Source: Galeopsis tetrahit | Lineage: Eukaryota > Streptophyta > Magnoliopsida > Lamiales > Lamiaceae | Assembly: GCA_963675135.1 (NCBI GenBank) | Contig: OY776128.1 | Coordinates: 2,232,001 to 2,296,000, forward strand | Direction of reading: 5' to 3' | DNA length: 64,000 nucleotides | Shown here: in pieces, positions 20,905 to 31,704 of the stretch | Numbering within the stretch: the first letter of the stretch is position 1 | How the letters are laid out: every line of letters starts with the position of its first letter | Position numbers and translations under genes: made by a program | The notes under the pieces: model-generated | The model's database searches: none | The model's input: the letters and a program-made list of their open reading frames with translations, nothing else | Told to the model about the DNA's origin: nothing

Positions 20905-21185
20905 CTACTTTCATCCCATGATTACTTGCTCAATATGGAAATACTTCAAAAAATTAATATTTTTTTAATAATATTTTATTTTTAAAATTGTCACTCTTTT
21001 TTTACCTACGTTTTACTTTACACCTCATTAAATCACTTAAAATACAATTTATTTTTTACCTACGTTTTACTTTACACCTCATTAAATCACCTAAAATACA
21101 ATTTATTTATGTTACATCACTAAATCTCATTTTATTAAAAAGTGTATCGGTCAAACCGTGCAAGTTATTTCGAAACGAAAGGGAG
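20905..21185. mobile_element. Stowaway-like MITE with internal 54-bp tandem duplication
   Basis: TA flanks both ends (20903-20904, 21186-21187). The left is CTACTTTCATCCCATGATTA and the right ends CGAAACGAAAGGGAG. Near-relatives lie at 30890-31164 and 33379-33664 (shared TTACTTGC...GTCAAACCGTGCAA arms). TTTTTACCTACGTTTTACTT begins two tandem ~54-bp units at about 20998 and 21052. Confidence 0.7.
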
Positions 21186-21365
21186 TATATATTATAAATT
21201 TGGAAAATTACTACCTCTATAGACTGACTAATTCTATCTTAGCATGCATAAGCAGTTACCAAACCACCAAACCATATACTTTTTTATAAATTAAGGAGAA
21301 GAATTCTATGGTATATAGAATTGCAACTTAATTATAGACTAATTCAAGATTAGGCAGTAGTAATT

Positions 21366-21376
21366 CCTATATAAAC
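21366..21376 (+). promoter_or_regulatory. TATA box of the extensin gene
   Basis: CCTATATAAAC, about 110 bp upstream of the ATG at 21483. Confidence 0.6.
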
Positions 21377-21482
21377 CAAATGATTAATGTTGATTAAAGC
21401 AAGCAAATAGGAAAAACTTGAGACTTTTAAAGGATTAGAATTGAGAAGTTATTTATTGTCTGAATTTTTCTTAGCAATAATC

Positions 21483-22475
21483 ATGAAGAGTAGCTACATG
21501 GAATCCCAGTTGTGGATTCTGGTAGCTCTCTTCTCTACCCTAGCTGCATCTGTGTACGCCGATTATCCGTCACCTCCGTACAAGTACGAATCGTATCCGC
21601 CGTATAAGTACGAATCACCTCCACCACCACCTTACAAGTACGAGTCACCGCCACCGCCACCTTATGTCTACAAATCTCCACCTCCGCCACCTTACAAGTA
21701 CGAGTCACCACCACCACCACCCTACAAGTATGAATCACCTCCGCCACCACCTTACGTCTACAAATCTCCACCTCCTCCACCGTATAAGTATGAATCACCC
21801 CCGCCACCACCTTACGTCTACAAATCTCCACCTCCGCCACCTTACAAGTACGAATCACCTCCACCACCACCCTACAAATATGAATCACCTCCACCACCAC
21901 CTTACGTCTACAAATCTCCACCTCCACCGCCGTACAAGTACGAATCACCTCCACCACCACCTTACAAATACGAGTCGCCACCGCCACCACCATACAAGTA
22001 TGAATCACCTCCACCACCACCTTACGTCTACAAATCTCCACCTCCCCCACCTTACAAGTACGAATCACCTCCACCACCACCTTACAAATACGAGTCGCCA
22101 CCGCCACCACCTTACATCTACAAATCTCCACCTCCCCCACCTTACAAGTACGAATCACCTCCACCACCACCTTACGTCTACAAATCTCCACCTCCACCAC
22201 CTTACAAGTACGAATCACCTCCACCGCCACCCTACAAGTATGAATCACCTCCACCACCACCTTACGTCTACAAATCTCCACCTCCACCACCATACAAGTA
22301 CGAATCACCACCACCACCACCTTACGTTTACAAATCTCCACCTCCACCACCTTACAAATACGAGTCACCTCCACCTCCACCCTACAAATACGAATCACCC
22401 CCATACGCTTACAAATATCCATCTCCATCTCCGCCACCATACAAGTATGAAACGCCCACACCATACTACAAGTAG
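21483..22475 (+). CDS. classical extensin (SP5-YKY/YVY repeats)
   Basis: A 330-residue secreted cell-wall glycoprotein. The ATG at 21483 (MKSSYMESQLWIL...) or the one at 21498 is the likely start; the frame extends upstream to 21441 only without an ATG. A signal peptide ends near ...STLAASVYA. The mature chain is about 30 alternating 10-residue units, SPPPPPYKYE and SPPPPPYVYK, ending SPPPYKYETPTPYYK. In the family, Ser-Pro4-5 is hydroxylated and arabinosylated and Y-x-Y motifs form isodityrosine and di-isodityrosine cross-links; both features are present throughout. There is no globular domain. DNA repeat units are 30 or 60 bp, so copy number can change by unequal exchange. AATAAA lies at 22674. 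It lies between two paralogous genes of another HRGP type, and a fragment of an extensin copy lies at 26185-26325. Confidence 0.93.
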   Translation: MKSSYMESQLWILVALFSTLAASVYADYPSPPYKYESYPPYKYESPPPPPYKYESPPPPPYVYKSPPPPPYKYESPPPPPYKYESPPPPPYVYKSPPPPPYKYESPPPPPYVYKSPPPPPYKYESPPPPPYKYESPPPPPYVYKSPPPPPYKYESPPPPPYKYESPPPPPYKYESPPPPPYVYKSPPPPPYKYESPPPPPYKYESPPPPPYIYKSPPPPPYKYESPPPPPYVYKSPPPPPYKYESPPPPPYKYESPPPPPYVYKSPPPPPYKYESPPPPPYVYKSPPPPPYKYESPPPPPYKYESPPYAYKYPSPSPPPYKYETPTPYYK

Positions 22476-22700
22476 AACTCACACCTTCATGATTCTACCA
22501 CCTCCATTTGATCAAATATCTCCTCATCCATACATGAATTTCCTCTAATTATGAGTATAAGTTGAAATAAAGCCCTCTATGGCCTAAAAAATCTAAATAA
22601 TATTTTTCCCCTTAATCAGTGTTGCAAATTCGAAGGATGCATAACCTTCATGTTGTAATTTGTTGTGCCATTAAATAAATGCCCAAGTATTGTTGTCATT
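22476..22700 (+). other. extensin 3' UTR with AATAAA
   Basis: Includes AATAAA at 22674-22679. The segment GTTGCAAATTCGAAGGATGC through CATAACCTTCATG.TGTAATTTGTT is duplicated at 26278-26322. Confidence 0.75.
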
Positions 22701-22834
22701 TTGTAAAGTTATAAGGGTATATGTTTATTATACAAATTTTCTCTGCTTTCAATTCCTTTTGACCTGATCAAATTTCACTTTACATACATATGATGTTATC
22801 AAACAGAGCAAATAAATTTCTTAGTCTATTTTAT

Positions 22835-23106
22835 CTAAAAGTTCGAATTATGATCTCTATCATTTGTGAAGGAGATTCGTCGAGTGAAAAATTTAATATG
22901 AGTGAAGTTGCTTTCAGCAAGAATTGAACCCAAAACATGTGGGTGTTAACCATGAAAGAATTTGGTCGTCATGGTACACAGTGATCTAACATACCCAGGC
23001 CGTCAATGATCTAACATCTTTTATTACATTTCTTGTAAAAGAATTTTATCTCATCTAAAAGTCCACAATTTAAATGGAACACAGATCAAATTCTTGTATA
23101 TTAATT
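22835..23106 (-). mobile_element. degenerate TRIM copy
   Basis: Inverted LTR and internal motifs of the TRIM family are recognisable: TTATCTAAAAGTTCGAATTA, GTCGAGTGAAAAATTTAATA, GCTTTCAGCAAGAATTGAAC, ACCATGAAAGAATTTGG, then TCTCATCTAAAAGTCC and TTGTATATTAATTCCTAT. The interior has been rearranged by a short duplication around GATCTAACAT (22982-23010). Confidence 0.65.
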
Positions 23107-23269
23107 CCTATTACTTGCCTTAATTTTACATGGACAATGTAATTTAGAGAAATTATGAGATGATACGTTATTAATTGTTCTTCAAAAGTAGTGTAACATA
23201 ATTTTTTACATAGTATAATACGATTTATTAAGATTTTCCTTTCGTAAAATAAATCTTTAAGTGGGGTAC

Positions 23270-23764
23270 TATTTTATTAATTAAAGTTAGGCCAATTCAT
23301 TAATCTTATTTAGTGTTTTTCTTAATATATTTTGCAAATTTATCATCTGACCATTAGGTTGACAATTTGTGAAACCTCTGACCAAATACACTTCGACATA
23401 AACTAAAACCAGAAAATTTCCAATTACTGTGATGCACCATTCTACACGAATATATGAATTAAAAACAGATGAACTAAAAGACTAAAAAATTTGGTTTATA
23501 AATTATATATTCCATAACATTGGAGTTTTTTTTTTTTTTTGATTATGTGAATCACTAACTTTTTATTTGTAATATATATACCGGTTTTAATTAATTAATG
23601 TTTCTAATATAAATAAAATTAAATATTAATGAATTGGCCTAACTTTAATAATGAAAAGTACCCACTTGAAGATTTATTTAAGGAATTATATTAATTGCCC
23701 TAACTTATTTTTTGCCTATATATATGAAACACATTCTTTTTGTACATTAAGCAAGGCAATCAAT
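23270..23764 (+). promoter_or_regulatory. promoter of the smaller proline-rich paralogue
   Basis: TATA box at 23717-23725 (CCTATATATATG), about 40 bp before the ATG. Blocks 23270-23400 and 23620-23735 match the promoter of the gene at 14674 in order and spacing. Confidence 0.7.
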
Positions 23765-24319
23765 ATGGAGACCAAAATATGGATTCCTCTTTTATTCTTG
23801 CTTAGCTCCCTTGCAAATGCTAATGCTACCACTCAAATTTTTTGTAACTTTTTACCAATTCCAATTCCATTTTTATGCCCACCACGGTCTCCACCACCTC
23901 CTCCTCCGTCGCCTCCTCCACCGCCACCTAGATCTCCTCCTCCGCCACCACCACGGTCTCCACCTCCCCCTTCCCCGCCTCCTCCCCCACCACCGCGGTC
24001 TCCCCCTCCCCCACCACCATCTCAACCACCATCTGCACCCCCGCCTAGTTTCCCTCCCCGCCCACCTCCAACCCAACCCCCATCTGCACCTCCAACTCAG
24101 CCACCATCTGCACCCCCGTCGCCTATTTCTCCACCTCTTCTTTCTCCAACTCTGCCACCATCTTCACCCCCTTCGCCTATTTCTCCACCCCTTCTACCTC
24201 CAACTCAGCCACCATCTGCACCCCCGTCGCCTATTTCTCCACCCCTTTTGCCTCCAACTCAGCCACCATCTACACTCGTTCCACCTATTTCTCCACCCCT
24301 TCTATCTCCAATTGGTTAA
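23765..24319 (+). CDS. secreted proline-rich protein, short paralogue of the gene at 14674
   Basis: A 184-residue protein from the ATG at 23765. The frame is open upstream to 23651, but the signal peptide, TATA spacing and paralogue alignment fix this start. METKIWIPLLFLLSSLANAN + A is a signal peptide nearly the same as in the large gene. It is followed by a Cys-containing segment, IFCNFLPIPIPFLCPPRSPP, matching the Cys pair there. Residues ~40-100 are SPPPPPP/RSPPPPPP blocks and residues ~100-184 hold about four copies of SPPLLPPTQPPSAPPSPI. The large 17-residue array of the paralogue is absent; the repeat here shares only the PPTQPPS core. Role inferred: wall or apoplastic HRGP. AATAAA at 24464. 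Promoter and 3' UTR blocks are shared with the other copy. Confidence 0.82.
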   Translation: METKIWIPLLFLLSSLANANATTQIFCNFLPIPIPFLCPPRSPPPPPPSPPPPPPRSPPPPPPRSPPPPSPPPPPPPRSPPPPPPSQPPSAPPPSFPPRPPPTQPPSAPPTQPPSAPPSPISPPLLSPTLPPSSPPSPISPPLLPPTQPPSAPPSPISPPLLPPTQPPSTLVPPISPPLLSPIG

Positions 24320-24800
24320 CCACCATCTCCATCTCCATAACAATGTTGATCTCGATCACCATGTCGATCAATCAATCTTCGTCTCCTTAATCTACCCCCC
24401 GTCCTTAATTACGTATAACTATATCACCTATATAAATTTCATCTACAAGAAATATTATACACTAATAAAGGCTCCAACAAGCCCCGTTCAAGATCCAAGT
24501 GCTTCACAACATTCTTCAAGAAACTAGCTTTATTTGACCCCATGAATTTATCTTATGCGCATTTTCATGGGATTGAGTACTTAGTGATTTCTAGAACAAG
24601 TTTGGCATATATAGGATCAATGTAATAATCTCTACTTTACATTATAATATATATGGTTTTAAATATATTCTCAAGGACATAAAATCCATTATAGCTTAAT
24701 TACTTATGTGTGTATATATATATTTCATGCATGCAAAAAGTAAGATTGACAAACATACTTCAATTTGTGCATGCATGCGCCACCGACAGCCCATTTAATT
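24320..24800 (+). other. 3' UTR and flank of the short paralogue
   Basis: AATAAA at 24464-24469. Segments at 24476-24640 and 24728-24800 match 18098-18260 and 18314-18370 beyond the large paralogue. Confidence 0.7.
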
Positions 24801-26184
24801 TACTCATTGTCTTATATTATATTAATCTCGTATATTATTCATCGCCAATTAATATAATAAAGAGTATAGTAAAATAGCTCGTATAATATGAAACAAATAC
24901 CAAAAAAAAAAGTTTAAGAGATCCGTCATCCGTGTGTGGCTTGATAGGAGTTCATTTAAATGTATTAAATGAGATTAAAATAAATAAATAGATCATAAAA
25001 TATAAAATCAGTTACTTAATATTTGATTTAATATAATTACATTTTACCGTTGCCAAATTTACCCTTAATGAATTTTAATTTTGTTGTAGCGTAGAACAAA
25101 AATGACACGAAAAGAGGTATCGAAATGACGAGCACAACGAGAGAAAGAGAATACTATAAACCTGGAATTAGCGACTAGAATAAACGTATTCACAATTTTG
25201 AAGTCGCAATTCATGAATCATGAAGGATGTGTAATCGAAAAATCTTAAAGGAAAAAAAAAAGAAAAAAAAAAGACTATAATTAGATTCGAGGAAGATTTG
25301 TGAATTTATCTTATTTAGAATACAAATTGATGTCACTTATTGGTCCCTAAATATATTGAGTGAGATGATTTTGCTAATTGAAAAGAATGGATTTTCACTT
25401 TAATATTTGTATCATTCTTCTCTTTAAAATTAATCATAAAATGTGTGGTAAAATGTAAATGGAATCGATTTCATCACGAGACCATCTCATACGACTTTGT
25501 CAAAATACTTATATGCATCAGTTACATTGTGCACCTCAAACACATTTAAATATTACTCCGTATTCGTTTTACTAACTATCATCGGTGCGACTGGTGCACC
25601 CAAATATTATGGTATGAATTTTCGACGTTGAAGGTAGGGTAATAGCTAGATAGTATGGACGTCAAAGCAAATATTGTTAATTAAAATAAAATAGGTTTCA
25701 AATTCCAATTAAATCTAAGCATATTAGCACTCTATTTATCAATTTAGTATGTACGACTTTCACGAAAATGACATTTGCCGACATCAAGCTTGTTCTAGTT
25801 GAGATCTCATTACATTTTGAAAGAGTTGAAAAAGCACATTTTCGTTAAAAAATTATATACATCTATCCTTTCTCAACGCATTTCTTTAGACAAAGACCCT
25901 TTTTTTTTTTTTCTCTTTTCAAATGGTAAATATTTATCGGAACATGGAGTGTAAATTAATTTATCGGAGTGTAAATCAAACCTACGTTTGAATTGAGATA
26001 CTAATGCAAGTTCTTCTCTTCTGAATCACATAGATTCATATCTAATAGAGGTTGACAATAAGTTCTTTCAAAATGGACTATCTGTCCATTTGTTAGATGT
26101 GTTTCAAACATGTACGTCTGATAATAAAAAATTAATTTACGTCCAATATTTTTTTGTTGAACTTACCCCTCGTTTATCCCACCA
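24801..26184. other. intergenic, no gene seen
   Basis: AT-rich with poly-A/poly-T runs. No coding frame, clear TIR or LTR was recognised. Confidence 0.5.
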
Positions 26185-26325
26185 TTTTATATTTACAAAT
26201 CTCCACCTCCATCACTTTACAAGTACGAGTTATACCTCCGTTGTCACCACACAAGCCCTACGGCGCACCTAAAAACGTTGCAAGTTCGAAGGATACATAA
26301 CCTTCATGGTGTAATTTGTTATACC
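26185..26325 (+). pseudogene. extensin pseudogene fragment (3' end)
   Basis: TTATATTTACAAATCTCCAC, then CTCCATCACTTTACAAGTAC, then GAGT encode a relic of the Y-I-Y-K-S-P-P-P...Y-K-Y-E repeat. After a short divergent part it continues into GTTGCAAGTTCGAAGGATAC and CATAACCTTCATGGTGTAAT, which match the 3' UTR of the extensin at 22620-22669. The fragment lacks a signal peptide and nearly all repeats, so it is a truncated duplicate. Confidence 0.8.
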
Positions 26326-26387
26326 CCAGTTTGATAGAGTAGATTAGCTCAAGATAGGTGGTTAATTACGCTCAAGATAAATGTCTA

Positions 26388-26515
26388 ATCGGGCCTAAAA
26401 TAAAATTTATACACAACAGGTAAAAACACACTCGATTATGTACATACAAAATGACTGAAAAACACACCATCTGCGATTTAATTAATATAGATCAGGTGAG
26501 ATATCAACCTGACCA
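26388..26515 (+). repeat. dispersed repeat family R1, copy 1
   Basis: Motif order: GGCCTAAAATAAAATTTATA, ACACACTCGATTATGTACAT, AAAATGACTGAAAAACACAC, TCTGCGATTTAATTAAT, GAGATATC. The same order occurs at 28058-28170, 45545-45910, 51095-51205 (inverted) and 60968-61115 (inverted). Confidence 0.65.
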
Positions 26516-26773
26516 TAGATAACTCATCGTATATAACAAATGGGGGCCCAAAATATCGTTTATAAACAAGCAAATAAATAAATTTCAGCATTAAATTAAG
26601 AAATTTTAAGATTGCAGTTTCTGAAACCAAAAATTTGGATATTACCTCTATAAATATTAGTAGATTAACTCTTCTACACTACAGGGAAAAAGGAACCTAG
26701 TACACTCTGCATTGCTTCTATGTATAAGAAATACGAACTTCTTCACCGCGCGACTCTCCGTCAGTTCGTCGAA

Positions 26774-29458
26774 TCATTGCGCTGATTCGTCTCCAAATAC
26801 CTCACTGTTGCAAACGGGACATGTCTGGAAAGAACGAAGAGGAATCAGCTATCAGAAAACGTAAAGAAGGTACCGAATCAAACTTGTTGATTACCTTGTT
26901 GATGCTAAGCCACTTGGAGCCACAGTCAATGTGGTATGCATGCTTGCACGGCAAATTGATCTGTCGGTCCCCCCTTTTATATCGCATCTGGCAAATGACG
27001 CATCTGTTTTTCCACAAAACGAACCACGAATGTATACAACTTAGACGAAAAGCGAAAAGTATCTTGTATCTATCTACCACTTATCTTGGCTATGAATTTA
27101 AAATGTCACCTCTCGACTGATTTTCTTCTTGAGAAAATACCAGATTTGTGTTTTGATGTTGGCAATAAGTCAATGAGCTCTTGTGAAAGTCCTCGACTTT
27201 GCGTTCCCACTGCCTCCCCTAAATCAAGAAGTTCCTACGTAATCGACACCACTTATTTTTTAGGTAAGACGATGATATTCAAATTTGAACTAAACGAACA
27301 TAAATAACATCGTCCCCTACCTCATATGTCATGGTATCAGGATCGATATCATCTTCCAATGAGACCTATAGTAGCACATACAGTAATTGGCAGTTAAAAC
27401 TAGACGAAACAGACAAAAAAGTTGTCATGGAAATTTTCTTGTTCATGCATAAAAGACTCGTTTTCCTATAGTTTAGAATAAACGGAATCCTGAAAAAGTC
27501 TACCTGAGTATCTTGATGATTCGGTGATCCTGCATCTGTAAGATATAAAGTCGTGTCATTTCAGCGTTCATCAAAACTTGGTATGCCTCAAACTGAAAAC
27601 TCGGTAAAAAGTACTTACGTTCCTCGAGAACAGAGTGCACCTCGGCGATTGTACTTTGTTCAGAGGGTATATCTACAGTTATAGGAAGTTCTGTGGTTGC
27701 CATTGAAGGGTATTCCCAAGCTCTCCTGGTATAGTCCATTCTTGGAGTGGGGTCGTTTTCGTCGGAGACGCCATAATACATACTCTCGGAACCAGATAGT
27801 CCATATCTGTAGGAATTCATATGGATTGACCAGTATGCAGCTTCCTGGATGAAAAATTGAAAATCACTATTACACCCTCCTACTGCAACAACACATGATT
27901 AAAATTCAAGAACAAAACACATACGACGTAATCAGAAAAACGAAGTGTCATTTGTCTTGATCATTGCCAGAAAGTAAATTCAGACACAATACTCTGTGCC
28001 TTCTCGGTATCTAAGTCCCACGTAATCTTTAAGGCCCAGTTTCGTATGGTACATTAGCCTACGATAGATAGCCCAAAACACACTTGATTGTGTGCATACC
28101 AAATGACCAAAAGACACACAATTTGCGATTCAATCTAGGCCGGTTGAGACATCCAAACATGACTACGAAACGGGGCCTAAGACTTGTACCTTGAATTCAC
28201 ATCCCAACAGAACATAGAAAGCATTTTTCAAGAGAACCAAAGTTAATACCATTATTTCCCAAGTTTCATTCCCTACTCTCAAAATCATTATCTAAAGGCA
28301 ATCAATCTTTCAAACACATAGACCATGTTTGTTCTGGGATTCACCCGACTAGACGTGGGATGTTACGTCTCCAATCTTGTTCTACTTCGAGAATTAAAAT
28401 CCAAATTTCACATCCATCCAACTACATCAGCCCGTTTAATCACACTATTACATCACTCACTCTTTCAAACACATAGGTCATGTTTGTTTTGGGATTCACA
28501 CAACTAGATGTGGGATGTTATATCTCCCGTCTTGTTCTACTTCGAGAATTAAAATCCAAATCTCACCATCCATCCAACTACATCAGCCCCTTTAATCACA
28601 CTATTACATCACTCACTCTTTCAAACACATAGGTCATGCTTGTTCTGGGATTCACCCGACTAGACGTGGGATGTTACGTCTCCAAACTTGTTCTAGTTCG
28701 GATTTTAAAATCCAAATTTCACCGTCCAACTACATCTACTCCTAACAATACCTAATTACATCAATCACTCTTTCAAACACATAGGTCATGTTTGTTTTGG
28801 GATTCAACCGACCAGACGTGGGATGTTACATTTCCCGTCCCGTCTTGTTCTAGTTCGGACTTTAAAATCCAAATTTCACCGTCCAACTACATCTACTCCT
28901 AATTACATCACTCACTCACTCTTTCAAACACATAGGTCATGCTTGTTTTGGGATTCACCTGACTAGATGTGGGATGTTACATCTCCCGTCTTGTTCTAGT
29001 TCGGACTTTAAAATCCAAATTTCACCGTCCAACTACATCTACTCCTAACAATACCTAATTACATCACTCACTCACTCTTTCAAACACATAGGTCATGCTT
29101 GTTTTGGGATTCACCCGACTAGACGTGGAATGTTACATCTCCCGTCCCGTCTTGTTCTAGTTCGGACTTTAAAATCCAAATTTCACCGTCCAACTACATC
29201 TACTCCTAAAAGTATCCCTAAACCATACTATTACATCACTCACTCTTCCACATTTCTCATTTTTTGTGTGATCAAACAAGCTAAAATTACAAATAACTCA
29301 ACACAAGTGGATCATCAACACAAAAGTACCTGATGGTGCATTTGCCCCAAGTTAACATAATTCGAAGGGGCAGCTGAAACACTGTCAAAGAAACCAACAT
29401 ACCCCTCTGAAACAGGGTAAGAGTAGCCATTCTCCATGTAATGCTGATTCTCATTCAT
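26774..29458 (-). CDS. BB: RING-H2 E3 ubiquitin ligase, BIG BROTHER family
   Basis: Seven coding exons on the minus strand: 29330-29458, 27619-27844, 27504-27535, 27321-27365, 27110-27234, 26895-27003, 26774-26824. All introns are GT-AG, the phases agree, and the exons sum to 717 nt, 238 residues. The N-terminus starts MNENQHYMENGYSYPVSEGY. The family block DDIDPDTMTYE-ELLDLGEAVG is followed by TQSRGLSQELIDLLPTSKHK. The RING-H2 finger spans residues 187-227: C187-x2-C190-x14-C205-x-H207-x2-H210-x2-C213-x10-C224-x2-C227, followed by NSEVFGDESAQ and stop. All eight zinc ligands are present. In Arabidopsis, BB limits organ size by ubiquitinating growth regulators; the same role here is inference. 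A 5' UTR intron is at 29465-29629. The first coding intron (27845-29329) carries a six-copy tandem repeat. Exon borders were read by eye, and every family landmark is in frame. Confidence 0.92.
28058..28170 (+). repeat. dispersed repeat family R1, copy 2
   Basis: ACACACTTGATTGTGTGCAT, ACCAAATGACCAAAAGACAC, AATTTGCGATTCAATCTAGG, CCGGTTGAGACATC. Lies in the first coding intron of the BB-like gene. Confidence 0.6.
28320..29245. repeat. six tandem copies of a 151-156-bp unit in the BB-like intron
   Basis: Units start at 28320, 28475, 28631, 28783, 28934 and 29090 with A(G)GTCATG.TTGTT.TGGGATT. Each contains GACTAGACGTGGGATGTTAC, CTTGTTCTA.TTCG and TTAAAATCCAAAT.TCAC. Units 1-2 share one subtype (TTCGAGAATTAAAATCC, ACTACATCAGCCC) and units 3-6 another (TTCGGA..TTTAAAATCC, ACTACATCTACTCC), so expansion happened in at least two steps. 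The opening motif matches the TIR of the MITE at 49061-49300 (CATGTTTGTTTTGGGATT). Confidence 0.92.
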
Positions 29459-29765
29459 TCTTGTCTACACAAAAAAAAAAAAAACAGCCCCCCTACACAA
29501 AAATTGAACCCCAAACACACAAAAATCATCAATAATCAAACATCAAAAAATTAGCCAATTTCAAGAAATACACATTGCACTCCCATGAAACCCCTGTTCA
29601 AGAAACACAAGAAATGGACAAAAAATTACCTGGGCTACTGTCCAAAACGGAAAAAAATGCGGGGAAATGATATTTGAAATTGTGTGTGTGTGAAAGAAAG
29701 AAGGGGGATTCACACTTCACACACAGTGGTGGTGTTTTGTGGCTCTGTAATTGAACAATGGAGTA
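29459..29765 (-). promoter_or_regulatory. 5' UTR with intron and leader of the BB-like gene
   Basis: On the minus strand an untranslated exon ends GGACAGTAGCCCAG/GTAATT at 29630. The 165-bp intron 29465-29629 ends TTTGTGTAG, six bases before the ATG. The upstream leader (29740-29800) is rich in GA on the minus strand (CTCTCT on the plus). The transcription start was not located. Confidence 0.65.
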
Positions 29766-30889
29766 TTCTTTCTCTCTCTTCTCTCTCTCATCCGCTTTGG
29801 TAGAGGCGCTTTGGCCGGATTTAAGCGGAACTACACGCCACCCCCACCTTCCCTTGGCTTTTTGTATCTATCTCCCCCCCTCAACTTTTCATATCCAATG
29901 GAGTATTTTATTATATTGTTATTGTGGCCCACTACACTTACTTTTTTTTTATTAAAAATAACGAAAAAAGATTACCCGTTTCAATTTTATGTATCCTGTA
30001 TTTAATTTTAGTCAAATTATGGTAGAAAGAGTCTCTTTAGTTTCCAATTTTATTATTTTCACTTTTCTATATTTTTTGATAGTGCAATTTTATTATGCTT
30101 ATTAGAGGATATTGTGAGAATTGGGTTTATAAAGGATTTTACATTTTTTCGTCGTTACTTATTTACTCAAAATGTCACTAATTTTATTAATATACAATCA
30201 TTTTATTTATAAGTGGATCCACAATATCTCATTCATACCTTCGACTTACTACTTTATACATAAACTAATCAATATTCATTAAAATCTGTGTAGAAAGAAA
30301 TAGAAATAATGAATTTAAACGAAAAGAATATTATTTTTTTGCCTCAATAAAAAATTACTCCCTTCCGTCCGTCTATAAACTTTCAATTTACTATTTTAAT
30401 TGGTCCGTCTATAAGCTTCTCATACCTGTGTTAAATTATCAGTATCTGAATTTTTGTGGCGGTAAATATCTCTGTTAAAAAAAAAAAATAGAAATGGGAA
30501 ACATAAAGGGGGCGTGGGCATGTGCCGTTTTGTTAGGCGATGAATAGTAAATATCGAGGCGAGGCAGAATTCCTACAGCACTGTTTTTGTGTCTGCCAAA
30601 ATCTTTGCCCTACTGTCCCTACAACTCCTATTTTCTTTGGTCCCCCAGTTCATTTTTTTATTCTTTACCTTTTTTTTTTTTTTTTTAAGGTAAAGATAAT
30701 TATTTACTCAATTCAATTAGTCTAATTTAGATAGATTTGTTTGATTTTTTCCAAAGATTAAGAAATTATATTGAGAATGCACATTAGAGAATTAAAATTT
30801 CTATTATAATCATATTTAATGAATGTTATACTACTTTTTTATATAATTAATGCATAGAGTTATATTAGTAAATGAATTAGAAAATATTA
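29766..30889. other. intergenic, no gene seen; Stowaway half-element at 30358-30430
   Basis: TCCCTTCCGTCCGTCTATAA at 30359, with a second GGTCCGTCTATAAGCTTCTC at 30403, looks like the left part of a Stowaway element without a right end. The rest is AT-rich and has no credible coding sequence. Confidence 0.5.
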
Positions 30890-31164
30890 TTCCCTTCGTC
30901 CCGTGATTATTTGCACATTTTCATTATTAGGATGTTTCAAAATTATTTGTACACTCTTAATATGGAAATACTCAATAAAATTAATACCCTCCCAACATCA
31001 TTTTATTTTCAAAATTATCACTCATTTTTTATATACATTTTACTGTACACCTCATTAAATCATCCAAAATACCCCTTCTTTATCTTATATCACTAACCAC
31101 TAAATTCGATTTTCTTAAAAAGTGTGTCGGTCAAACCGTGCAAAAAATCTCAAGACGGAGGAAG
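30890..31164. mobile_element. Stowaway-like MITE, 275 bp
   Basis: TTCCCTTCGTCCCGTGATTA on the left and CTCAAGACGGAGGAAG on the right, with TA on both sides (30888-30889, 31165-31166). Internal sequence (ACATTTTACTGTACACCTCA, GTCGGTCAAACCGTGCAA) is shared with the copies at 20905 and 33379. Confidence 0.8.
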
Positions 31165-31286
31165 TATATAATACACCCTCCAAAATGTCTCTCTTTGTCC
31201 CAATCAAATTTAACACCTCGCCAGGTCATCGTGCCACCTGGCTGACCATGTATGGTCGCTGACCAAGGACACATGGAAGCAATTTG

Positions 31287-31704
31287 AGGGTGTGTTTGCA
31301 AACAATAGCAATTGATTAAAAGTGATTAAAATTGATTTTTGAAATAAATTTGAAAGTGGATAGTGTTTTAAAATTAAGCACTTTTAATCAATTTTGTATA
31401 TGTTGTGATGTTTACAAAACAAATAGCTTCTTTATAATTTTACAAAAATACCCTTATTACATTTGGATAAGTAATGAGTAAACATAAAATATTATTTAAA
31501 TTGTGAGGGCAAAAATGTAAAATTGGTTACTACAATGATGAGAAGCACATAGAAGCTATTAAAAGTAGGTGGAGGGGTGCTTCACCAAAATCACTTCTAA
31601 CAACTTAATTTAATCACTTAGTTGTGTTGCCAAACACTCCAAAAGTAATTATATTTTAAAATAGAAGTGCTTTTAAGCACATACTAGTGTTTGCAAACAC
31701 CCAC
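31287..31704. mobile_element. hAT-like MITE, about 418 bp
   Basis: The TIRs are AGGGTGTGTTTGCAAACA and GTTTGCAAACACCCACT. Subterminal AAGTG.TTTTAA/TTAAAAGCACTT motifs occur in both arms. No clear target-site duplication, so the superfamily is inferred from the end sequence. Confidence 0.6.

Noticed and set aside
21441..21482. Upstream extension of the extensin frame to 21441
   Set aside because: The codon there is TTG. The first ATG is at 21483 and is followed by a good signal peptide.
21535..22548. Val-rich minus-strand frame and His/Asn-rich plus-strand frame over the extensin
   Set aside because: Shadows of the 30-bp extensin repeat.
26821..27120. Plus-strand frames over the RING exons
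   Set aside because: Antisense shadows of the BB-like exons, which are fixed by zinc ligands, splice sites and phase.
28320..29245. CRISPR-like array
   Set aside because: The units are contiguous 150-bp tandem repeats without spacers, inside an intron of a plant gene.
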